A stretch of DNA of 64,000 nt from Hanleya hanleyi (lineage: Eukaryota > Mollusca > Polyplacophora > Lepidopleurida > Hanleyidae), in NCBI GenBank assembly GCA_036873755.1, contig JAVTVY010051539.1, positions 186,001 through 250,000 on the forward strand, read 5' to 3'. Under the pieces are notes generated by a model, which searched no databases, was not told the origin of the DNA, and saw only the letters and a program-made list of their open reading frames with translations. Of the stretch, positions 42,101 to 54,100 are shown piece by piece (position 1 is the first letter of the stretch; every line of letters begins with the position of its first letter). A program made the position numbers and the translations under genes.

Positions 42101-45100
42101 GAAAGCCCCGGCGACCATCTTGCATCAAAACATTGTATTATCACTTGTTGGTCGATACTTTGAATATGTATTATGCGAGGCATGGCAAAAAAATTGACTG
42201 AAATAGAATTTTCATAATCATGAAGGCCTCCACTGACCAATACAGAACAGAACAATGGCGGGGCTGAGTGTCGGATTAAAGTGGAAGGGGGGCATACGAT
42301 TGAGCAATCTCTGATTGCTTCCTTCCTGTGTTATATTAGCCATCAATGCCCTTATTTAGAAAATTTCGAAAGAGCAGGAAGTAACCTTTCCAACCATACT
42401 CAAATTATTGAAAACAACGGCATGAAACAGAAAATACACGTTTGAATGTGGTACAAAAAATCTTCACTAAATGAAATCTTCGTTAAGAAATATAGGGAAG
42501 TATTTGATCTACAGCTACGCATATTTTCAAGATACAAAACGATAACTTATCGTAAATTCCTGGGCACTACAATTAAAAGCATGTGCCTTACTTACTTGGA
42601 AATCTACTTAAGTTTGTGCTTTTTTAAAATTCATGTTATTGTTATTTGTCAAAAATCTGTCGCATTTTATCCCCATAACTCATCAGAAACTGAAGAGGAC
42701 AACTCTTTCAATCAATTAACATGATATTCATGTAAACTGAATTAGATGGCAAAATGAAATATTTGTTTGTCAAAATTTATTATTTCAAACTGTCATCAGA
42801 CAATAATTTCCAAAAGGTTTGGGATCTGTTATGCAAGCAAAACAGTATCACCTTCTGTTCTGGAGAACCAGTGGTAGCAGGGCTCCAGCCTAGACAGAAC
42901 TGCAGTACTGAATCATGAGTTAACAGATTCTTTCCAAATTTTGGTATATCAATACTTTGCCACAAGATACAGTTTGGATTTGCCTTTTTTATATTTTGCT
43001 CCACCAGGAAGTAAACTTGAAATTTCTATTTCCAAACAATAAAATTACAATGAAACCACATAATCTCTTCAAATTTGGTATTCGTATTGAATAAGGATTT
43101 GAATGAAAATTTGTTTTGGTTGTTATAGGCTCTGACATGATGGACGTGGAGGAATTAGATGAGACGGTGAAGGCTCAGTTGGGGAAGACAGAGATTACGC
43201 TCACTTTGACCAACAAGTTTGAGGTGCCTGATGATGACCAGCTTGACATCAAGAGTTTACTCATTAAGTTAGTATCATGTATATTCACCTGCTAGTTTGG
43301 TCTACTAATTCCCATAGACATCAATCGGTGTTACCTCCTACCCATCAATGTACTGTGAAGGATGAAGTATCAAACAGACTCATCCTTCTATTCAGTATTC
43401 TAGAGATGGGAATTAATTTGGAAAATTGAGAACTTGACAGATTCCCTTTGCTGAAACAAAATCATCATCACTTCCAGTTTGAAGAGTCAGAGTGGTAATG
43501 GGATTATTATTACTTTTAAACATTTTGAGTATTTTACTTAATGACCGCCTTAGTGAATATTATCGTGTAATAATTTTTCGATGTTTAGTTTTAGACCGTC
43601 AATCAAAAAACCGAGCGGCGAAGCCACGAGGTTTTTTGATGAGGTCTAAAACTAAACATCGAAAAATTATTACACCATAATATTCACTAAGAAGGTCATT
43701 AACTCTATTCTAACATGCACAATGATAACTATTTCCTCATTTCATAAGCGGAATGGCAAATTTTCTGCAAATTTATCCCGTTTTGATGCAAGATTTTTGT
43801 GACTGGTTTGCAGGCCATGCTCGCGCGTGCTGTCCGTTCACGAGCTGCAGCTGTGTGAACTCCGCCCACTGCGCAGTGAATGAACCAAACGTTGCTCAGC
43901 TTTGTAGCACTGCGTCACAAGAATGAGACGTCACCAGTTCGGCACGTGAATGAAACAGATCACAACAAACAAATGAAGATTATCGTGTGATAATCTCTGT
44001 ATGTTTCAAGGTCTGGACCAATCAGCGCACGGCTATAACGCGAAGCATGTTAGAATTAAACTATAATAGCTAGGTGATTCCAAGCTTTTAATTTCACTGT
44101 TGATATTGCATTATAATTCAGGCTCAAGTGTGCTCAGTTGTTCAAATATGTTACTGTTGATATTGTAGAACCAAGAGAATGACCGTAGATGTCATAGCAT
44201 GTCAGTCAGGGGAGAACTTGACTTCAGTGCTGCACACCCCAGCCACAGATGAACAGGTTAGTGAGTGACCAATGCTACTAAAAAGGCGGGTGGGGCACCA
44301 TCAGTCCTTGGCTTTACATCTGTAGATAATTATGGACCTGCTTTATATTGTCTACATGGGTTCGATACATTAATGACTGCATTATCATTAGCCATATTAC
44401 ATGTATTACAGTAAGTTATTTCTGTATAACCTTAGATCACAGTGTAGCCTTCATATTATAATTATTTTGTGTTTTCACAATGAAATAACATACCATCTGA
44501 AACAAACTGTTTGGTTGACCATAATAGGAAGAATTACACCAGGCATTAGTCAAGAGAAGAGACCTAAGGGACAAGAAGGCTGCTACATCCACAGATCAGG
44601 CTAAACTGAATAGACAGCCTTCAATGACCGGGGACACCAGGTATGTGCCATATGGGCCTCGCTTGGGATTGTTTTCATGCCGATCCGCTTATAGGTGGCA
44701 CCACCTGGGGGCCAATTTAAAATTTTCTTTCCGGACAATAACTTCTGAAAACCTGAACGGATTCTTCCCAAATTTGGTATGTGGGTACCTTGCCTCAACA
44801 TCTCACTTGGAATTGTTGTTCATGCTGATTGGCTATAGGCGGCACCTGGAGGCCAAGTTGTAATTTTGTGTCCGGACCATAACTTCTGAAAACCTGAATG
44901 GGTTCTTTCCAAATTTAGTATGGGGAGTACCTTGCCTCAAGATCTCACTTGAGATTTTCATGCTGATCCACCTGCAGGTTGTGCCATCTGGGGTGCCACG
45001 CCAAATTTTCTTTTCAGGACAAATTTTGTAATTGTAATTGTAACAGGATCTTTCCATGCTGGGTACTGAACGTTATAGTTCCAAGCCAAATCAGTAGTTT

Positions 45101-48100
45101 CAATGTCAAGTACGGTAATTCCTCTGATAATTTGATCACCGAAAGTGCAGCGAAAAATGCCTTATATCTGATAATATTCTTCATGGCAGCAGCCACAAGG
45201 TGTCATATTTTGTCATTATATGACTTTTCTTTAATTTGAATGAAGAATAGGAACTTCCTGTGATTGAATTAATAGGGGTATTACCATAGCTTCAACCACT
45301 AAGGTGGTGTTGGGAGGGGATAAATTTAACTCTTCCCCATGATGACGCCATTTGAAGCCTGTATCTAAACCATACAGGCTTTTCTAAGCTGCCCCAGAGA
45401 CCTTCTCGGTGATCACATGTAAATTGTCAGGTAGCAATTTATTAGAGGGCTGTGGTCAAAGTTTTAATTTTTATCGAGCCCGTAGCTTTAGCTGCGGAAA
45501 GCTCGATATAGGTGCCACAATGATGTCCGTCTGTCTATCCGCAGGACCAAGTAAATGTTAAAGTTTTGGACTCAGAAATTTTTCCCTCAGGACCAAGTAA
45601 ATGTTAAAGTTTGATTCTAACACCTGCTCAACCGCCGAACCCTCATATTTCAGATGCTTACATCGGGCTACACATATTGAACCCATCCACTACCCTCGGG
45701 GAGCCTGTCCCCACCCCTGGGACCCCAGGACCAAGTAAATGTTAAAGTTTTGGACTTAAAAATTCTGTCCACAGCTTCTCGGCCTCACCTATGTCTCCTA
45801 AACTAAGGCCAGCCCGACCCCCCGAACTCTCATCTATTCCAAATGCTTACATCGGGCTACACATATTGAACCCATCCACTACCCTCGGGGAGCATGTCCC
45901 CACCCGTGGGACCCCAGGACCAAGTAAATGTTAAAGTTTTGGACTTAGAAAATTCCTGACACAGCTTCTCGGCCTCACCTATGTCTCCTAAACTAAGGCC
46001 AGCCCGACCCCCCGAACTCTCATCTATTCCTAATGCTTACATCGGGCTACACATATTGAACCCATCCACTACCCTGGGAGAGCATATCCCCACCCCTGGG
46101 ACCCCAGGACCAAATAAATGTTAAAGTTTTGGACTCGGCCTCACCTATATCTCCTAAACTATCCCCCCGAACTCTCATCTATTCCAAATGCTTACATCTG
46201 GCTACACTTATTGAACCCATCCACTACCTGGGGCACCGAGCCCCACCCAATATCTCCTAAAGTAAGCTTTGCCCGACCCCATACCCTCATATAGTTTGGG
46301 AGCTCAGATCATCCTGTACACTTATTCAACCCATCCACTAACCCCGGGAGCATGTCCCCACCCCTGGGGCACTGAGCCCCACCCTAAATCTTCTAAACTA
46401 AGCATTGCCCAACCCCATACCATCATATTTTCCCACAGCTTACATGATTTTACACTTATTCAACCCATGCGCTACCCATGAAAGCATGTCCCCACCCTCG
46501 GGGCACTGTGTCCCACCATCCATCACCTAAACTAAGCTTCGCCCGATGCCATATCCTCATATTTTCCTGAAGCTTACATCATGCTAATGCATTGCCCAAC
46601 TTCATACCCTCATGTTTCAATTTCTAATTTTATATCTCTTATTATCGAGCCCGTAGCTTTAGCTGCGGAAAGCTCGATATAGGTGCCACAATGATGTCCG
46701 TCTGTCTGTCTGTCTGTCTGTCTATATGTCTGTCTATCTGCAGGACCAAGTAAATGTTAAAGTTTTGGACTTAGAAATTTTTTCCCTCAGGACCAAGTAA
46801 ATGTTAAAGTTTGATCCTAAGGCCTGCCCGACCGCCGAACCCTCATATTTCAGATGCTTGCATCGGGCTACACATACTGAACCCATCCACTACCCTGGGG
46901 GAGCATGTCCCCACCCCTGGGACCCCAGGACCAAGTAAATATTAAAGTTTTGGACTTAGAAAATTCCTGACACAGCTTCTCGGCCTCACCTATGTCTCCT
47001 AAACTAAGGCCAACCCGACCCCCTGAACTCTCATCTATTCCAAATGCTTACATTGGGCTACACATATTGAACCCATGCATTACCCTCGGGGAGCATGTCC
47101 CCACCCCTGGGGCACCGAGCCCCACCCTCTATCTCTTAAACTAAGCTCCGCCCAACCCCATACCCATATATAGTCTGGGAGCTTAGATCATGCTACACTT
47201 ATTCAACTTATCCATTACCCTTGGGGAGCATGTCCCCACCCCTGGGGCACCAAGCCCCACCCTCTATCTCTTAAACTAAGCTTCGCCCAACCCCATACCC
47301 ATATATAGTCTGGGAGCTTAGATCATGCTTCACTTAATCAACTTATCCACTACCCTCGGGGAGCATGTCCCCACCCCTGGGGCACCGAGCCCCACCCTCT
47401 ACCTCTTAAACTAAGCTTCGCCCGACCCCATACCCTGATATAGTATGGGAGCTTAGAGCATGCTACACTTATTCAACCTATCCACTACCCTCGGGGAGCA
47501 TGTCCCCACCCCTGGGGCACCGAGACCTACCCTCTATCTCTTAAACTAAGCTTCGCCCGACCCCATACTCTTGTATATTCGGAGTGCTTAGATCATGCTA
47601 CACTTATTCAACCCATCCACTACCCCAGGGAGCATATCCCCACCCCTGGGGTACTGAACCCCACCCTATATCTCTTAAACTAAGCTTCGCCTGACCCCAT
47701 ACCATCATGTATTCAAGTAGCTTACATCATCATACACTTATTCAACCCATCCGCCATCTACACTTATTCAACCCATCCACTACCCCCGAGAGCATGTCCT
47801 CAACCGGGGGCATAGAGCCACACCCTCTATCTCTCATATACCCTCATATATTCTGGGAGCTTACATCATTCTACACTTATTCAAGGCATTGCCCGACCCC
47901 ATACCCTCATATTTCAAATTTTATATCTCTTATATGTGAAACTAACCTACTATTAGGTATGAGATGTAGTGTACATTGTATATACACACACAACAAATGA
48001 CCTACAATATATACTTTATAGTAATACATGTAGTTTGATGACATTATTTTGTTTCAGAAGTACAATATTGAATAACCCGGCGGGGGAATCCAGATCAGTT

Positions 48101-51100
48101 TTGAATTTCGTGTCGCCTTAAATGAAGGACAAAATTCCCTTCAATTTTGCTATCAAATCATTCTGTTCCACATCATATGATTTAGCTTAAAGCTTTTACA
48201 TGAACCATATTTGTGTCCACACATTTAACTTATTATATTAATTAAAACTGAGTTTGTGGTGTCCCAGTTTTACCAGTGCACATTATTATGTAGCATTACA
48301 CATGTATGATTGAAAACATTTGTCATTATATTCTTGTATTTGCATACAAATGGGAGGGTTCACCCACAAGGCTGGTGTCCCATTCCATACTGTAAATGAT
48401 ACCTCTACTCCAACTATTACATTGTTAATAGCTCTGTCAGAAAAGGGATTATATAATTCAGGTATCATGACACCAAGAAGTTCGGTGGTCCAGATTGCAC
48501 GGCCAATTGTCCCTAACTATGAGCTGTATATGCTTACTTTGAAAAAGAAATGTAATCTTTATTTCAAGTTATATAATATAGTTTCTTTTAATCCAACCTC
48601 AACATCACTGATATAGAAACCATATTTTTATGTATTGTCTTTTCAAATATGTGCATTGCCAATGATGTGCAACCTCAAATGATATGCCACCCTAAAGGGC
48701 TCGATCTTTTTGCGAAGCTGCATGTATGTGATACCAACCTGTTATTAGGCATGAGATGCAGTGTACATTGTATATACAGGCATCAAATCACCTACAGTAT
48801 ATTCCTTTATAGTATTTACTAATAGTTTGGTGACATTATTTTATTTCAGAAGTACAATATCAGGCCTTGTTTTTCGTCACAATTCACTGGAATCCAAATA
48901 GATTCTTGCAATCCAGTTCTATGGGAATCTACGGGAATGCAACGCTATCATTTCTGTACAGATTGCTGCAATTTTACAGGAATCTGTTGGATTCCTGCGA
49001 ATTATTTTGCGGTAGTGCTGTGCTGACGGGAATCCGATTCCCGTCGAAAAACAAGCCCTGAATATCAAAATAACGGGAATTTCGTGTCGCCTTAAATGAA
49101 GGAGGCCATTTCCTTAAATTTTGCTATCAAATTCTGGTTTACCCTAAAGCTTTTGCACAACCAAATCTGTGTCCACACATTTAACTTACTATATTAATTA
49201 AAACTGAGTTTGAATCAGTTTGTGATGTCTCAGTCTTCACCAGTGCCCATTATTATGGAGCATTACAGTATGATTGAAAACAGTTGTTCATTCTTTTATT
49301 TGCATACGAATGTGAGGATTTACCACAGTGCTGGTGTCCTATTGCATACTAGAAATGATAGATTTGCTCCAACTATTGCATTGTTATTAGCTTTGTTTGT
49401 CGCATATCATCACACAAAGTTACACCAAGAACGTGCTCCAAATTGCACACCTATTCTTCCTAACTATACATGTAATCTTTATTGGAAGTTATAATATAGT
49501 TCCTCCTTCAATCCAACCTCAACATCATGTATATAATATAATATAATAATATAATATAGAAAACATATTTCTTAATAAATGTATTGTTATTTTAAATGAT
49601 GTGCATTGCCAATGATGTGCAACCTCAAATGATGTGCCACCCTGAAGGGCTCTATCTTTTTGCGAAGCTGCATGTTTTTTTATCACGTCTACTGTGATCA
49701 TTCATTTAGCATCTTTAATATTTCCTGAAATAAAAGAAAATGTTACTGAGTGAGGTTAATTGAACACTATTCCAGTAGTTTTCAGACTTGTGTTTGAATA
49801 TTTTGCCATATGCTGACATTTTGCCATATATGCATTCTCTCTATTCCAGGTTACCATTGGAGGTGATGAAACAGAAGATACTAAAGAACTTGGAGAGTCT
49901 AGAAGGAGCTAACGTTGTTACAAAACAAAATCACTACCAAGATCTAGTCAATATGATAGTGCAGGTGAGTCTCTAAACAACATTGAAACTAATCTGACCA
50001 ATACGGACGCTTCGTTGCATGAGCAACACAAACAGTGTTTGTGAATAATAGAGACCCTTCTAAACAGTCCAGAAATGTCTATAAACAATATTATAGACTA
50101 TGTCGTTGATCAATACAAACACCTCTGAACAGTATGACACTTTTGAGAACAATATAGAACTTTTGAAAAGTATGAAATTATATACACACAATACACAGCG
50201 ACTTCTGAATAGTACAGGAATTTTTGCGAACAATTCAAACACTCCTGAACAGTAAAAGAACATCTGAACAAAACAGAAACTTCTATGAACAATACATGTA
50301 AGACACTTCTGAATAATACAGAAACTTCTGTGAATATGCAGACACTTCTGAACAGCACAGGTAATTCTTTGAACAATACAGAAGCTTCTGAACAGTACAA
50401 ATTGATACGAGAAAAGCTTATTTTTCAACCCCAATTTTGTTGTCTGTGCATGGTGGTCTAATGCAAATGTGCATGGTGTATATCTGCACGGCTTCAGCTA
50501 ACTTGTCAGTCTGTCTCAGACTGACAGGAGATGAGTACAGAGCAAAATGTTGTTTTGCACTATTGTTTACTGTCATAATGGATCGAACCTCCGTTTTGTG
50601 ACCTCGAATTTGTGTCAAAGCTTTTTTGAAATCAGAAAATTCTCTCAACTCAGTTGACAATTCAGGGTTCCTCTTTTAAATTTGATTTCCTGGAAAGTAC
50701 TTGAATTCAACTTGAACCATTTCAAGGCCTTGAAGGATCTTCTCAAATTTTAATTGTCCCCTGCCACATAAGTTGGAAACACTAGCGTCCGTAATTCCGT
50801 CTTTCCGTTACACATTTCGTGCCCGACCAATAACTTGAGAACCATTGACTCGATCGACTTCAAACTTCAAGAGTGTCTTAACATCGGTGTGAGGAGTTGG
50901 GACTGCTTTTCAGTTACCTGCATAATCCAAGATGGCCACCGTCAGCCATCTTGGTTTTCAGCAGTTGGATCTTTTCACATTTCTTGTCCGACCAATAACT
51001 CGAGAAATATTCAACCAATCGACTTCAAACTTGGAGGGTGTATTGACATCGGGGAGAGGACAGTTGGCATGCTTTTCTGTTACCAGTGTAATCCAAAATG

Positions 51101-54100
51101 GTCGCCAGCAATCTTGGATTTCAGCAGTTTGATCTTGTCCGGACGTTAATTCGAGATCGATTGAACTGATCGAATTCAAACTTGGGGAGTGTCTTGACAT
51201 CAGTGGAAGGACAGTTGGGATTGCTTTTCAGTTACCTGCGTAATCCAAGATGGCCACTGTCAACCATCTGGAATGGGTGCTTGGATCTAATCTGAGCAAT
51301 AATTGAACTGATCAACTTTAAACTTAGAGAGTGAGTTGACATCATTCCATCAGAGGCCAGTTGTGATTGCTTTTCAGTTACCTGTGTAATCCAAGATACT
51401 GCCATCAGCCATCTTGCGTTGTCAGCAGTTGGTTCTTTTCACATTTCTTTTCTGACCAATAACTCAAAAATGGTTGAACTGATCGACTTCAAACTTGGAG
51501 AGTGTCTTAACATCAGTGAGAGGACAGTTAGGATTGCTTCTCAGTTACCTGTGTAATACACAAAAACTGCCAGCTGTGTTGGATTTTCAGTAGCTGGATC
51601 TTGTCCGGACAACAACTCGAGAACTATTGAACTGCATTGACTTGTGGGATGTATGGCTTATCAGACAGATCTCCATTTCCAAAACCATACTATTAATCAG
51701 TGATATCATCGGCCAAAAAAAAATCGACCATAAAGGTCCCTCGTCCCTGCAGCAGCAGCATCAGTTATGGTGGATTGTGGATGCAATGCACCATAACTGG
51801 TGCTGCTGGTGGGGGACTTGGACCTCTATGGTCGATTTCTATTGGTATTGGCAGATACAGAAGTGAAATGTTCATATTGAAAAAAAAACAGTAAAAACTT
51901 GTCATCACCTATTTCACAGAATACTTAGGTATTGGATACCATAAATTTTCACTCCGTTTATTCATCTTCACAGGATGTCCGTAATCAGCGACGGTATAGG
52001 AACAACAGGAAACAAGAACTGATGAAGTTACGAACCACGCTGAAGAGTTTGCACGAAAAGCGGACATTTTACGAAGAACAAATTGACTACTACAATCAAT
52101 ACGTGAAAAAATGTATGGAAAACTTGCAAAAGAAGACGAAGTAAGTGCTGTATGAGGTCTTAGGGCCTGTGTATGTCTGCCAGTGTTAGGGCCTGTGTAT
52201 GTCTGCCAGTGTTAGGGCCTGTGTATGTCTGCCAGTGTTAGGGCCTGCGTATGTCTGCCAGTGTTAGGCCTGTGTATGCCTCCCAGTGTTAGGGCCTGTG
52301 TATGTCTGCCAGTGTTAGGGCCTGTGTATGTCTGCCAGTGTTAGGGCCTGTGTATGTCTGCCAGTGTTGGGGCCTGTGTATGTGTCCCAGTGTTGGGGCC
52401 TGTGTATGTGTCCCAGTGTTAGGGCCTGTGTATGTCTCCCAGTGTTAGGGCCTGTGTATGTCTGCCAGTGTTATGGCCTGTGTATGTCTGCCAGTGTTAG
52501 GGCCTGTGTATGTCTCCCAGTGTTGGGGCCTGTGTATGTGTCCCAGTGTTGGGGTCTGTGTATGTCTGCCAGTGTTAGGGCCTGTGTATGTCTGCCAGTG
52601 TTGGGGCCTGTGTATGTCTCCCAGTGTTGGGGCCTGTGTATGTCTCTGTGTTTGTCTCCCAGAGTTAAGGTCTGTGTGTGTCTCCCAGTGTTAGGGCCTG
52701 TGTGTATCTCCCAGTGTTAGGGCCTGTATGTGTCTCCCAGTGTTCGGGCCTGTGTGTGTCTCCAGTGTTAGGGCCTGTGTGTGTCTCCCAGTGTTAGGGC
52801 CTGTGTATGTCTCCCAGTGTTAGTCCTGTGTATGTCTCCCCCAGTGATAGCGCCTGTGTATGCCTCCCAGTATTAGGTATGTGTATGTCTCCCAGTGTTA
52901 GCGCCTGTGTATGTCTCCCAGTGTTAGGGCCTGTGTATGCCTCCCAGTATTAGGTGTGTGTATGTCTCCCAGTGTTAGTCCTGTGTATGTCTCCCAGTGT
53001 TAGCGCCTGTGTATGTCTCCCAGTGATAGCGCCTGTGTGTGTCTGCCATTGTTAGGGACTGTGTATGTCTCCCAGTGTTAAAGGCCTGTGTATGTCTCCC
53101 AGTGTTAGGGCCTGTGTATGTCTCCCAGTGTTCGGGCCTGTGTATGTCTCCCAGTGTTAGGACTTGTGTATGTCTCCCAGTGTTAGGACTTGTGTATGTC
53201 TCCCAGAGTTAGGGCTTGTGTATGTCTCCAGTGTTAGGGCCTGTGTATTTTTTTAACCGGTTTAAAAAACAAATTTATTTGGTTAATTTTTTTTTCTTTG
53301 ATAACTTTCTTCTCTGAAAATGCTGAAACCAATAGTAATGCAAGTAATGTTGCTAAATATCAAGTTGTCAGGCTGTATTTATATCATTTAATAGTCCAAG
53401 AGTTGAATTTTGTGGCCTATTTCACTATACCTTGCTAGTCTCTGGTTCGCATATGAGTGCGCAGTCTAAATTTGGCCCTGTCGATCCGTCGGTCATCATT
53501 TTCTGTTAACACCATATCTGAAGACAGACTATTCCTAGGAACACAAAGCTTACATCTCGCATGCATATGGTCCCAGTGCAGAAGGGTTCTTGCTCTGTCT
53601 TTCACCTTGTCATTCACCTCGATCAGTTCTGTAACTCTGTCATCTTTATACCCACAGTCGGAAGTCCAAGTCATTCAGTCTGTTCAAGAAAGATACAGAC
53701 AAACCCAAGCTCGAGTCGATCAAGTACAGTGCTGCCAGACTCTACGACAAAGGTGTCGTATTGGAAATAGAGGGAGTTCCACAAAACCAGTAAGTTTGAT
53801 CTCAAATTTCAATGTTTTCAACCCTTCACTTTTAAACAATAATGGTAGTATTTTACAGAGCTGATTGATTTCTTCCATCTCTTCTGTATCACATTAATTG
53901 ACCTTGTTGCATACATTAGTAAGAGCTGATCTTTGTAGGAGAATGTACATGGATGAGGTTTTTGTTTAATTACATATAAGTCAACTTTCTGTTGCAATAA
54001 ATTTGGTCAATAGTTTGGGATGAGAAAATGCACTTCCTGTGTTAACAGAGTGTTATTATGTTGATAATACGAAGTACTAAATATTGTTGAGATTTGTGGA

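Noticed and set aside
52328..52720. Cysteine/valine-rich 130-residue frame
   Set aside because: Product of the 26 bp minisatellite after exon 19.
12560..53247. CRISPR-like arrays
   Set aside because: Repeat units are contiguous minisatellites without unique spacers, and the DNA is eukaryotic.
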